A DNA stretch of 64,000 nucleotides. Source: Sipunculus nudus (lineage: Eukaryota > Annelida > Sipuncula > Golfingiida > Sipunculidae). The stretch spans positions 1-64,000 of the forward strand of contig JAPPUL010000088.1 of assembly GCA_026874595.1 (NCBI GenBank), written 5' to 3'. Shown in pieces: positions 1 through 8,534 of this stretch (its first letter is position 1; every line of letters begins with the position of its first letter). The notes under the pieces are model-generated. The model had not been told where the DNA came from. It did not search any database and saw only the letters and a program-made list of their open reading frames with translations. The position numbers and the translations under genes were made by a program.

Positions 1-2
1 GT

Positions 3-149
3 ACAACTGCACAAGGCATTAAAGATTCCTTAAGATGCGCTAATAGACTAAATAAGTTTAAAATAAATCAGAACATAAATAATATAGAAGTAAAGAAAGG
101 ATTAAAGGAAGAAAAGGATGGCGAAGGTATCGATACTCGGGGCAGGTAG
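3..149 (+). CDS. Possible C-terminal end of an upstream gene (partial)
   Basis: One frame is open from the left edge for 48 codons and stops at 147-149, overlapping the start of gpsA by about 30 bases. The residues are mostly polar and Lys/Asn-rich and I recognise no family. An overlapping upstream partner would fit a compact operon, but another frame stops at 31-33 and could equally be the true upstream end. Treat it as a weak candidate that needs the sequence to the left. Confidence 0.25.
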   Translation, partial: TTAQGIKDSLRCANRLNKFKINQNINNIEVKKGLKEEKDGEGIDTRGR

Positions 150-1137
150 TTATTCAATGGCCTTAACGTATTTGCTAGATAAGAAAGGCTATGAGATACT
201 GCTTTGGACTCGTGACAAAAAGACACGTGATAGTATAAATAAAGAAGGAAGGAATCCAAAATACTTAAGTGAACTTAGGTTTAGCGCTAATGTCCGAGCG
301 ACATTATCGTTAGAAGAGGTTGCATCTTATGGTAAATATATACTAAATGTAATACCGACACAATTTATAAGAGAGGTAATAGGGAAGATATCGCATCTAA
401 TAGATGAAGAAACGATAATAATAAACGGGTCAAAAGGAATAGAGGCAAAAAGCCTACTTACGATATCCGAGTTACTAGAAGATATACTACCCTCAAGACT
501 CCATCACCGATTAGTCTACATATCAGGGCCAACATTTGCCAGAGAGCTTGCAGAAGAGAAGATAACAACAGCAGTAATAGCGTCTCATTCACGAGAGTTA
601 AGTAAAAGGGTAATGAAGCTATTTGAGGTTTCGTATTTCAAATTGTATATGAGTCGAGATGTAATAGGGATAGAATTATGTGGAGCGTTAAAGAATATAA
701 TAGCGATAGCAGCGGGGATAGTAGATGGTCTTTCGTTGGGAAAGAACGCCTTAGCCGGGGTTGTAACAGGGGGGCTTACGGAGATAAGTCGTATTGGGGT
801 ACGTAAGGGTGCAAATTTAGGAACATTTATAGGGCTTGCAGGGGTTGGAGATTTAGTATTAACCTGCACAGGAGATTTAAGTCGTAATAGGAGGGTAGGC
901 AGGGAGCTTGCCAAAGGTAAAAGCCTTAATGATGTACTTGATGAGATAGTAGAGGTAGCTGAGGGTGTTGAGACAACGTTATCAGCGTATATGCTATCCA
1001 GAAGCTTAAAAGTTAAGGTGCCGATAATAGAAGAAGTGTATAATGTGCTTTACAGGGATAAAGATATAAAAGAAGCGATAGATGATCTTTTAGGCAAGGA
1101 CTTGCATGGGGAGTTTGGGGGAGCTATCGTCATATAG
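118..1137 (+). CDS. gpsA: Glycerol-3-phosphate dehydrogenase [NAD(P)+]
   Basis: Cytosolic enzyme that interconverts dihydroxyacetone phosphate and sn-glycerol 3-phosphate, the backbone for phospholipids; it supplies PlsC-type acyltransferases such as the one at 53621. The N-terminal Rossmann loop is at residues 8-13 (GAGSYS), where most family members have a Trp in place of the Tyr. The conserved substrate-site stretch CGALKNIIAIAAG lies at 188-200 with the catalytic Lys at 192. GPTFA at 137-141 is also typical. At 339 residues the length is normal. The ATG at 118 has purine-rich Shine-Dalgarno sequence (AAAGGAAG) just upstream. The next gene is convergent. The identification is secure. Confidence 0.97.
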   Translation: MAKVSILGAGSYSMALTYLLDKKGYEILLWTRDKKTRDSINKEGRNPKYLSELRFSANVRATLSLEEVASYGKYILNVIPTQFIREVIGKISHLIDEETIIINGSKGIEAKSLLTISELLEDILPSRLHHRLVYISGPTFARELAEEKITTAVIASHSRELSKRVMKLFEVSYFKLYMSRDVIGIELCGALKNIIAIAAGIVDGLSLGKNALAGVVTGGLTEISRIGVRKGANLGTFIGLAGVGDLVLTCTGDLSRNRRVGRELAKGKSLNDVLDEIVEVAEGVETTLSAYMLSRSLKVKVPIIEEVYNVLYRDKDIKEAIDDLLGKDLHGEFGGAIVI

Positions 1138-1182
1138 TTAACGTTGTTTTGGATATTGGTTTTTGTTGTATGAGAGATGGTA

Positions 1183-2673
1183 TTAGTTCCTACGGTTTAA
1201 ACTTCTGTCTAAAGCAGGTTTAATTAAAGCAGGATGAACATGTTGTATTTCTCGTGCCATAAGCTTAACAAGGTTACGGATTTCCCACTGAGCGTTTTTA
1301 GATAATCTAAGATTAATAAGATGATAAACTTCCCAAAGAGATAAAGAAGCCAAAACGGGTCTAATATGAGAGTTAGTGACTAAGTAATGAGCTTCAAGAG
1401 GGTATAGTTTAGCGATTTGGTTATATATGTCCTTAGAATGTAAAATAGCCTTAGTAAATATATCCTTAATCCCAGCCTCAATAATATTTTGCGGTATAAT
1501 ATAACCGTTTTCTATTGAAGGGTATTGCCAAGAGATATTAATTTTGCGATGGCGTAAAAACTGATGCCAACAAGCCTCCGACATATGGAGTTCGAAGTGG
1601 TAAACAATGTCCTCAAAAGGGGAGAGGGGATTATCATGGTTTTCAAGGCTTGCCATAATGTTGTTAAAGAGCTTAATTTTCTGTTCCAAAGGCTTAGTTT
1701 CTATATCCGTAGAAAGGTCTTTAAAGGAGAGATTATTTTTGATGGAAGGGAAAGACAATTTAGCGATTAAAGAGTTAAGAGCGAATTCTTGAGGGTCTTT
1801 AGTATTTTTAAAAGAGAAATCAACGAGCTCAACCCTGATATTATTTAAGGTCTTATTAATATTTTTGGATTTAGAAATATTGTTATATGCAAAGTTCCTT
1901 AAAACGTTGCGAGAGGAGGTGATAAAGTTCTTGGAGTCAACATATTTAATCAGGGTAGGCAAAGTTTGTAACACTTCAGTTTTAATTTCCGAAGCTCTAT
2001 CACGGGCCTCAGGATACTCGCTTGAGAGGAGCATACAAAGCATATCGGCACAAGCTCGAGCATTAGTAGTAAGTCCTAAGTTGGTATAAACAGCAAGCGG
2101 CAAGATATATCGAGCATCTTCAAAGGCAAGTTTGTCTATGTAGTTTTTGTAGTTTTTACTTGACTGAGTTTTTTTAATTTTGATTTTAGCTTTAAGGAAA
2201 GTAACAAGTTTATTAAAAAGCGAGCAATAGACATCATAGATATAGGATTGGTATTCACAATAAATCTTTAAAGACAAGTTATCTAGTGTAGAAGGGATAT
2301 AAAAGTCTCCTTTTTTAGGTTTTTGATAACGCTGGGAGTATTCAACAGGAGAGATGTATGGGTTTGAACGTTCTAGTAAGGAAGAAAAAAGCCTTGATAC
2401 TTTTTCTATGCCGATATGAGTAACAGCAAGCTCAGCAACGGAAGCATGTCCATAATTAAGCACCCATTTTTCATGAAACTCTCTAGCTTTCTGCTGCGAA
2501 ACGCTAAGTAAGTTTTCTCTAAAGCTTTTAGGACTTCTGCTAACATAAGCAAAGAGAGTAGCAATAACTTCTTCAGGAAGAGCAGAGATGGAATAAATAT
2601 CTTTATCTAAGTTAGAAACATATTTGCTAATGGGGTCTTTATTTTGGTTATAGAAATCTTTTTGTAAACTCAT
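1183..2673 (-). CDS. thyX: FAD-dependent thymidylate synthase, tandem-domain form
   Basis: ThyX makes dTMP from dUMP using methylenetetrahydrofolate and reduced FAD. This copy is about twice the usual length (about 496 residues) and reads as two ThyX-like halves. The N-terminal half has the GHASVAE box (75-81) and the distal part of the signature, ISPVEYSQRY (107-116), but no RHR. The C-terminal half has SPFED, then FLRHRKINIS with the RHR near residue 375, but lacks the SxRY end. So the halves appear to share one signature between them. The open frame continues upstream to a TTG at 2766, giving a hydrophobic N-terminal extension. I prefer the ATG at 2673 because homology starts after it and a membrane leader makes no sense for ThyX. 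Double-length ThyX proteins are known in some other bacterial lineages. I see no thyA in this window. Confidence 0.9.
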   Translation of the reverse strand: MSLQKDFYNQNKDPISKYVSNLDKDIYSISALPEEVIATLFAYVSRSPKSFRENLLSVSQQKAREFHEKWVLNYGHASVAELAVTHIGIEKVSRLFSSLLERSNPYISPVEYSQRYQKPKKGDFYIPSTLDNLSLKIYCEYQSYIYDVYCSLFNKLVTFLKAKIKIKKTQSSKNYKNYIDKLAFEDARYILPLAVYTNLGLTTNARACADMLCMLLSSEYPEARDRASEIKTEVLQTLPTLIKYVDSKNFITSSRNVLRNFAYNNISKSKNINKTLNNIRVELVDFSFKNTKDPQEFALNSLIAKLSFPSIKNNLSFKDLSTDIETKPLEQKIKLFNNIMASLENHDNPLSPFEDIVYHFELHMSEACWHQFLRHRKINISWQYPSIENGYIIPQNIIEAGIKDIFTKAILHSKDIYNQIAKLYPLEAHYLVTNSHIRPVLASLSLWEVYHLINLRLSKNAQWEIRNLVKLMAREIQHVHPALIKPALDRSLNRRN

Positions 2674-2878
2674 GCCCTTAAAAGTCAATCCGAAGTTGAA
2701 GTTGAATGAAAGTTGAATGAATAGAAAAGATAGTATAAAGCGGAGTATTTTGTAAAGGGTTTGCAAAGAATTTCGCTATAAATAAAAAAATGTTTAATAT
2801 GTTAAGTATGCAAAGTATATTTATAGGATAATAAGATAAATATACTGTTAATGCAAGAAGGGTCAAAAGACGGGTCAA

Positions 2879-4063
2879 ATGAATGAATTAGATATGACAG
2901 AGGAAGCAATATACAAAAAGAAGCGGGAGGTAACGCTTATAGGGACTTTGGTAAACCTGCTTTTAATGCTTTTGCAGTATACGATAGGCTATATGGTAGG
3001 GAGTGGGGCATTAATAGCGGATGCAACACATACAGCCACAGACTATATAAGTGATATAATAGTGTTGATAGGAATAAAGCTTGCATCAAAGCCAGCAGAT
3101 AAGGAACATCCCTATGGGCATGGTAAATTTGAGACGGTAGCAAGTTTAGTGGTTGCATTTTTGATAGCAAGCGCAGGAGGTTTTATATTTTATGAAGGTA
3201 TAAATAAGTTTTTGAATATGCTTGAAGGGGAAGGTGTAGGCTTTGGAGAAGATTATGTATATGCGGTATATATAGCGATATTGACAATAATAGCTAAGGA
3301 GGGATTATATAGATATACAAGATATTATGGCAATAAATTAAATAGTCTTGCATTACTATCGAACGCAAGTCATCACAGAACAGACAGCATCTCCTCGATA
3401 GGGGTATTAATAGGGATACTAAGCACCTTATATTTAGGGCTTTTGTATATGGATTCGATTGCGACTATGTTTGTAGCAGGTTTTATATTATATGCAGCAT
3501 TTGAGATATTTTACAAAGCATTTGAAGAGATGGTAGACACGGCACCGCCTGAGAAGATAAGGAATAGGCTAGAAAGCATTGCAAATGATACAATTGGAGT
3601 TAAGAGCAGTAAATCAATAAGGAGCCGGACTATAGGGGGTAGATTGATTACTGACATGACGATTGAAGTAGAGGCAACTTTTACATTATATGAGGCATAC
3701 CAGATAGGCGAGAGTGTTAAGAAAAACATAAGAAAAAACATATCATCGGTCCTAGATGTAGTAATTCACCTAGAGCCAAGTGAGCAAACGAGTGAAATAG
3801 CTTTAGAAAGACAAAGTAAGATAGAAAAAATCTTGTCAAAGACGCTTAATATGTACTCAAATACCTTAACGGGAGTACGAGACATAAGATATTATCATTT
3901 GAATAAGCGTGTTGATATAATGGTGACATTTACGACAAATAAGGATTTACTTAGCCGAGAGGAGAAGGTGTTAATAGATTTAATTAAGGGAGTGCTTGCC
4001 GAAAGTGATCCTGAGATAAATAATATATACATAAGTTTGCAATATGAAAGTCCTAATAAATGA
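2879..4063 (+). CDS. Cation diffusion facilitator (divalent metal efflux)
   Basis: Inner-membrane proton antiporter of the CDF family that exports Zn, Fe, Mn or similar ions. TM2 carries the metal-site Asp pair in ADATHTATD (about residues 47-55). The cytoplasmic loop has HPYGHGKFE, and TM5 has the HxxxD pair in SHHRTD. A cytoplasmic C-terminal domain follows from about residue 215 and is longer than usual (394 residues in total), with an extra charged tail. The metal cannot be predicted reliably; a D/D plus H/D site is compatible with Zn or Fe. The start is the ATG at 2879. It is a single gene between thyX (divergent) and recR (convergent). Confidence 0.92.
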   Translation: MNELDMTEEAIYKKKREVTLIGTLVNLLLMLLQYTIGYMVGSGALIADATHTATDYISDIIVLIGIKLASKPADKEHPYGHGKFETVASLVVAFLIASAGGFIFYEGINKFLNMLEGEGVGFGEDYVYAVYIAILTIIAKEGLYRYTRYYGNKLNSLALLSNASHHRTDSISSIGVLIGILSTLYLGLLYMDSIATMFVAGFILYAAFEIFYKAFEEMVDTAPPEKIRNRLESIANDTIGVKSSKSIRSRTIGGRLITDMTIEVEATFTLYEAYQIGESVKKNIRKNISSVLDVVIHLEPSEQTSEIALERQSKIEKILSKTLNMYSNTLTGVRDIRYYHLNKRVDIMVTFTTNKDLLSREEKVLIDLIKGVLAESDPEINNIYISLQYESPNK

Positions 4064-4095
4064 ATAAAAGATGAATAAAAGATTAACATTAAATA

Positions 4096-4707
4096 TTAAT
4101 TTATAGTCTCACGCTTCATTATAGATTTAAGTAGAGTTATCGGATCGGCGTATTCAATATCCGCTCCGATAGGCAGACCTTTTGCAATAAAGCTTACTTT
4201 TATATTCTCATAACGTTTAAGAAGTCGAGCAATATATAAAGAGGTAGCATCTCCCTCAGTATTTGGATTAGTGGCAAGTATAACTTCTTCAATATCGTCT
4301 TTATTCTTATTTATCCGTGCAAGCAATTCTTTTATTTTTAGTTTATCAGGACCAATTCCATCTATCGGAGATAAGTGTCCTGTTAGAACATGATACAAAC
4401 CTTTATATTCCATTGTCTTTTCTATGCTTATAACGTCTCTAAATGTCTCAACTACGCATATTATGCTTTGTAATCTATTTGGATTTATACATATATTACA
4501 AATATCATGTTCACTTATATTAAAACATATTTTACAAAATAAGCTCTTCTCTTGTAAGCGAAGTATTGAATTGCCCAAAAGACTTATATCTTCTTTAGAC
4601 GTTGTAAGAAGGTGAAATGCAAGACGTTCTGCTGTCTTTCTTCCTATCCCCGGGAATTTTGAAAACTCAGTTATTACTAAAGATAAGCTATTTGGATATA
4701 GTTCCAT
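4096..4707 (-). CDS. recR: Recombination mediator protein RecR
   Basis: RecR works with RecO (and RecF) to load RecA on SSB-coated single-stranded DNA during gap repair. In order it shows a helix-hairpin-helix (PGIGRKTAERLAFHLL, about 19-34), a four-Cys zinc finger (CKIC...CNIC, about 58-72), a Toprim fold with VVET and ATNPNTEGDATS, and the closing GLPIGADIEYADPIT motif. At 203 residues it is full length. Its ATG lies one base after the stop of the upstream ybaB, so the two are translationally tied. The dnaX-ybaB-recR order is widely conserved. Confidence 0.97.
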   Translation of the reverse strand: MELYPNSLSLVITEFSKFPGIGRKTAERLAFHLLTTSKEDISLLGNSILRLQEKSLFCKICFNISEHDICNICINPNRLQSIICVVETFRDVISIEKTMEYKGLYHVLTGHLSPIDGIGPDKLKIKELLARINKNKDDIEEVILATNPNTEGDATSLYIARLLKRYENIKVSFIAKGLPIGADIEYADPITLLKSIMKRETIN

Positions 4708-4708
4708 A

Positions 4709-5023
4709 CTACATCAAACCACCTAAGCCCGGTACGTTTAAACCGCCTGTGACTTTGCCCATTTCTGTGCTTGCAAGCTCATTGGACTTCTTTATAGCAT
4801 CATTTATCGCCGCACTAACAAGGTCCTCAAGCATCTGAACATCTTCCTTATTTACTACCTCTGGATTTATACTTAGTTTCTTTAGCTCCTGATGCCCATT
4901 CATAACCACTTTAACCATGTCTCCTCCCGCACTAGATTCAACTTCCTTACTTTTTAAATCCTCCTGCGCTCTTTCCATCTTAGCTTGCATAGCTTTTATC
5001 TGTTTCATCATATTGTTGTTCAT
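4709..5023 (-). CDS. ybaB: YbaB/EbfC family nucleoid-associated protein
   Basis: A small homodimeric DNA-binding protein of the YbaB/EbfC family; the Borrelia homologue EbfC binds DNA and compacts it. It is 104 residues with the expected helical N-terminus (QIKAMQAKMERAQEDL), the central strand-rich part with the GHQELKKLSI box and the Gly-rich C-terminal tail. It sits between dnaX and recR in the same direction, which supports the call independently of sequence. Confidence 0.95.
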   Translation of the reverse strand: MNNNMMKQIKAMQAKMERAQEDLKSKEVESSAGGDMVKVVMNGHQELKKLSINPEVVNKEDVQMLEDLVSAAINDAIKKSNELASTEMGKVTGGLNVPGLGGLM

Positions 5024-5098
5024 AAGCTTTTCCCTCTAACATTTTTACTTAAACTTTTGTTTTTTTTGTTTTTATATAAAATATAGCAGAATATAATA

Positions 5099-6904
5099 TC
5101 AGTCTATGATTTTGCCCTTGAATACATCAAGCACTTTATCTATTCCTTTTTCTGTGGTTTTTGTATTTTTAATCTCTTTTCCTTCTTTGTCTAAGCTAGC
5201 TTTAACATAAGCTGTTTGATTATAAAGCATTTTATATGCATTTGCCAAAATCTTCTTGTTTTTTTGGTCATTTACTCGCTCATATAAGCTCTCATCATAT
5301 AAAACGATTTCTATCTCTTTTGAATTCTCTTTTGAATTTTTCTTAGCAGATTCTCTAATAACAAGTTCTGCTCGGGCAAGACAACTTCCTAAAAAAGGAT
5401 GCTTGTCTGCGATGTTATCTTCAAGTCTCTTTAAAATAGCGTTTGGATTTTCTTCTCTTTCTTCTTTTTCCGGCTTGGCTTCTCTTTCTTCTCTTTCTTC
5501 TTTTTCCGGCTTGTCTTCTTTTTCTGCCTTTCCTTCTTTGCTATCTTTTCCAATCTCTTTTACAGAAGATTCTTTTTGTTTAATATCTTCTTTAATATCT
5601 TCTTTAACTGTTTTATTTTTGACTTTATTCTTATTAGCTTCCTTATTAATTTCTTTAGAAACCTCTTTAGAAGCTTGCACTTGTTCTTTTTTTGTATAGT
5701 GCTCTTTAATCTTTATTTGTTTAGTATTTATATTCTCTTTTGTCGAAAAAAGGCGTTTTTCAATATCCTCAAGTCGTTCAAGCATCTTTTTGTAATCTAT
5801 ATGATTATCATATTCGATCAAGCGGAATATACATGACTCATAAGCATATCTATCGTTTAGCGCTCGTTTTAATTTGTCTATAAGTTCGCTTAATAAATTT
5901 ATTATAAATACAAGTTCACTTTTTTGAAAGGCGCTTTTATATTTTTTCAAAAACTCAAACTCGTCCTTAGCAAGGTCAAGAATATACCCTTCAGCTAAAG
6001 ACTTAATCTCTTCATTAAGGATTAGTATATTTCTAAAATAGGATATAAGTTCTTGAGCAAAGTTAGATATACTAAATCCGTTTTCAATAAGGTATTTGCC
6101 TATATTTATTAGCGATAGGATATCTTTTTTAGTAAGGCCTTTAATAAAGTCATTGTAGACGGTGCTTGCAACAAGTCCAAGTAGTTCATTTAAAAGTTCT
6201 TTAGTAATCTTGCCATTGCCAAAAGAAATTGCTTGGTCAAATAGATTTAGGCTATCCCGCATTGAGCCTGAGCCTGCCTTAGCAATCATAAGTAAAGTCT
6301 GCTCATCTGCTTTAATCTTATTTTCTTTTGCAATAGTTTTAAGGTAGTCTTTAATCTTTACATTTGGTATTTGCCTAAAATTGTACTGAATACATCTTGA
6401 GCGTATGGTAAGTTTTACTTTATATAATTCTGTAGTTGCAAAAATGAATATAACATGTTGTGGCGGTTCCTCAAGAGTTTTCAAAAGGGAATTAAATGCT
6501 TGATCTGTTAGCATATGCACTTCGTCTATTATAAATATTTTATATCTTGCTTTAGTTGGTTTGTAATTAACACTGTCTCGTATCTCACGTATTTGGTCAA
6601 TTCCCCTATTTGAGGCCCCATCTATTTCTATAATGTCATAAGATGAACTTTTTGTAATCTCGATGCAATTAGAACATTTATGACAAGGCTTATCGCTAAT
6701 TCCTTTTTCACAGGTTAAGGATTTTGCAAGTATGCGTGCAGTAGAGGTTTTGCCGGTGCCACGTGGTCCTGAGAAAAGATAAGCATGTGCAATATGATTA
6801 TCTTTAATGCTGTTACTTAATGCCTTGCTAATATGCTCCTGTCCGATAAGTTCGGATAACTCTTTTGGTCTATATGCTCTTGCAGATAATTTATAATTGC
6901 TCAT
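5099..6904 (-). CDS. dnaX: DNA polymerase III gamma/tau subunit
   Basis: ATPase of the clamp loader that places the sliding clamp on primed DNA and bridges polymerase cores. The AAA+ module has Walker A GPRGTGKT (46-53), a zinc-binding Cys cluster (residues 65-80), Walker B IFIIDEVHM (about 122) and the sensor SRC motif (TIRSRCIQ, about 165). After domain III (to about 370) comes a long Lys/Glu-rich linker (about 395-500), partly built from repeated PEKEEREE units, then a short C-terminal domain. At 601 residues it resembles tau. I saw no convincing A-rich slippery site with a stem-loop for a gamma product. It is the first protein gene downstream of tRNA-Ser and the SRP RNA, and ybaB and recR follow. 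Confidence 0.97.
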   Translation of the reverse strand: MSNYKLSARAYRPKELSELIGQEHISKALSNSIKDNHIAHAYLFSGPRGTGKTSTARILAKSLTCEKGISDKPCHKCSNCIEITKSSSYDIIEIDGASNRGIDQIREIRDSVNYKPTKARYKIFIIDEVHMLTDQAFNSLLKTLEEPPQHVIFIFATTELYKVKLTIRSRCIQYNFRQIPNVKIKDYLKTIAKENKIKADEQTLLMIAKAGSGSMRDSLNLFDQAISFGNGKITKELLNELLGLVASTVYNDFIKGLTKKDILSLINIGKYLIENGFSISNFAQELISYFRNILILNEEIKSLAEGYILDLAKDEFEFLKKYKSAFQKSELVFIINLLSELIDKLKRALNDRYAYESCIFRLIEYDNHIDYKKMLERLEDIEKRLFSTKENINTKQIKIKEHYTKKEQVQASKEVSKEINKEANKNKVKNKTVKEDIKEDIKQKESSVKEIGKDSKEGKAEKEDKPEKEEREEREAKPEKEEREENPNAILKRLEDNIADKHPFLGSCLARAELVIRESAKKNSKENSKEIEIVLYDESLYERVNDQKNKKILANAYKMLYNQTAYVKASLDKEGKEIKNTKTTEKGIDKVLDVFKGKIID

Positions 6905-6963
6905 AAAAGTACTTTATGGTGTATGGTTCATGTAAAATCATGTAAAAAAGTTTTTATAAAAAA

Positions 6964-7062
6964 GCCTCTGCCCCAACTATAACGCACTCAAACTATACTC
7001 CGTTGCTCCGATCAAGGCCTGGCGGGTTGGCATAATTGAGTAGCTCATAGAGTGTCAGAGGC
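6964..7062 (-). ncRNA. ffs: Signal recognition particle RNA (4.5S-type, ffs)
   Basis: The transcript of about 99 nt folds into one long hairpin closed by GCCTCTG/CAGAGGC. Its apex carries the SRP signature: CAGG on the 5' side and AGCA on the 3' side of the internal loop, within CCCGCCAGGCC and GGAGCAACGG. These bind Ffh. Position is decisive: it lies between tRNA-Ser and dnaX, exactly as scr does in Bacillus. The tip reads TTGATC where CGGAAG is usual, so the standard GGAA tetraloop is missing. A run of six T follows the terminal helix on the minus strand, so the RNA probably ends at its own helix like an intrinsic terminator. Confidence 0.88.
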
Positions 7063-7065
7063 TTT

Positions 7066-7150
7066 CGGAGAAAGAGGGATTCGAACCCTCGGTAGCAAAT
7101 GCTACACACGCTTTCCAAGCGTGCACCTTAAGCCTCTCGGTCATCTCTCC
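7066..7150 (-). tRNA. tRNA-Ser (anticodon GGA)
   Basis: The 85-nt cloverleaf has acceptor stem GGAGAGA/TTTCTCC, anticodon loop TTGGAAA in stem CACGC/GCGTG, a long class II variable arm (GTAGC/GCTAC) and a T-arm GAGGG-TTCGAAT-CCCTC. The discriminator base is G, as in tRNA-Ser. CCA is not encoded. Only three bases (AAA) separate it from the 5' end of the SRP RNA, so both must come from one precursor. Confidence 0.97.
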
Positions 7151-7158
7151 AGGCCCGT

Positions 7159-7187
7159 ATTATAGACATAATATAGCCATCGTCCAT
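7159..7187 (-). promoter_or_regulatory. Likely promoter of the tRNA-Ser/ffs transcript
   Basis: On the minus strand a perfect TATAAT (complement of 7159-7164) lies 8 bases before the tRNA. A weak -35 candidate, ATGGAC (complement of 7182-7187), is 17 bases further up. GC-rich bases follow the -10, which is common at stable RNA promoters. The -35 is poor, so the -10 carries the call. Confidence 0.5.
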
Positions 7188-7317
7188 AATCTAGAAATAT
7201 AAAATATAATACTATTAAAATCTCATGAAATGTAAAACCTTATATCAAGATAGCAAAAAGCATATTTTATAATAAAGCATATCCACAATCAGTATAAAAT
7301 CATTCTAAACGAACATT

Positions 7318-8495
7318 TTATTGTTTTTCAATAATTAGAGCTACACCTTGACCAACTCCTGCACACATAGTACAAAGAGCATACCTGCCATTAACTACAT
7401 GTAACTGATGTGTTGCTGTTAATAACCAAGCGGGTGTCAGACATGCCAAGAGGGGGCCCAAGTGTAATTGCACCTCCATTTTGATTAACCCGCTCATCAG
7501 AATCATCTAAACCCCATCGGCGTTGAGAAGCAAGCACTTGTGAGGCAAAAGCTTCATTTAGCTCAATTACTGATATGTCATCAAAAGTCAAATTAGCTTT
7601 TTTCAGTGCTTTTTTAGCCGCAGAAACAGGACCCACACCCATAATCGCTGGCTCAACACCAGCAGAGGCAAAACTAACAATTCCTGTGCAAGGAGTTAGG
7701 TTATGCTTAGTAATAGCTTGTTCAGAAGCAAGAAATGACGCTGCCGCTCCATCATTTACTCCGGAAGAGTTGCCTGCAGCAACACTCCCGCCTTCTCGAA
7801 ACGGAGTTGGTAAGCTTGCAAGCTTTTCTAACAAAATATTTGCTCTTGGATGTTCATCAGTTGTAATGGTTATTGTTTCTTTTTTAGAAGTAATTGTAAC
7901 TGGTGTAATTTCTTTTTCAAGCCTACCATTCTTTATTGCTTTAGCTGTCTTTTGTTGTGAATTGTAGGCATATATATCTTGATTTTCTCTTGCAATATTA
8001 AATCTTTCTGCCACATTTTCTGCAGTTTCAAGAATAGAGTCTGTCCCGTATAACGCATTAAGCTCTTTATTTATAAACCTCCATCCAATAGTGGTATCAT
8101 AAATTTCAACAGTGCGGGCAAATGCTTTGGTTGCTTTTGACAGCAATTATAAGCTGTCAAAAGCAAGTTTAATACTATTAGCGCCAACATTAATTGCATC
8201 AAGGCCTGAGGAGCATAATCTATTAATCGTAAGTGCTTGAATATCGAAAGGAAGATGTGCTAAAAGTGCCAACATCCTAGCTACATTTCTATTATCCTCT
8301 CCTGCTTTTTTGGCACAACCTAATACTACCTCCTAATACTACCTCATCAATAAAACTAATATCTATATTTTTGTTCCTTTTAAGTAATGCTTTTATTGGT
8401 ATTGATGCCAAATCATCTGTTCTAATGCTAGAAAGAGAAGCGCCATAGCCGCCAATAGCTGTTCTTATCCCATCACATATAAATACTTGTTGCAT
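7318..8495 (-). pseudogene. Broken 3-oxoadipyl-CoA/acetyl-CoA thiolase
   Basis: Thiolases of this type cleave 3-oxoadipyl-CoA to succinyl-CoA and acetyl-CoA, the last step of the aromatic route decayed here. The N-terminus (8495 down) starts cleanly, then a 13-bp tandem duplication (8319-8344) shifts the frame. The second frame holds the nucleophile region INRLCSSGLDA. A stretch with a stop interrupts near 8145, consistent with a lost GG-rich segment. The third piece (8146-7391) carries NEAF, but the usual GHP catalytic His is Pro (GPPLG). A further frameshift near 7430 precedes the tail with CTMCAGVGQG. Multiple independent lesions plus a lost active-site His make function very unlikely. Confidence 0.9.
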
Positions 8496-8534
8496 ATAAC
8501 TTATTCTCTTTGTGCTTTTTTAGTTATTTTATGT

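Noticed and set aside
2674-2766. Hydrophobic N-terminal extension of ThyX as a real membrane leader
   Set aside because: It begins with TTG, is rich in Phe/Leu encoded by AT-rich intergenic-type sequence, and ThyX is a cytosolic enzyme. The ATG at 2673 fits better.
5747-5775. A-rich stretch in dnaX as a programmed frameshift site
   Set aside because: The heptamer does not fit A-AAA-AAG in frame, and no downstream stem or nearby alternative stop was seen.
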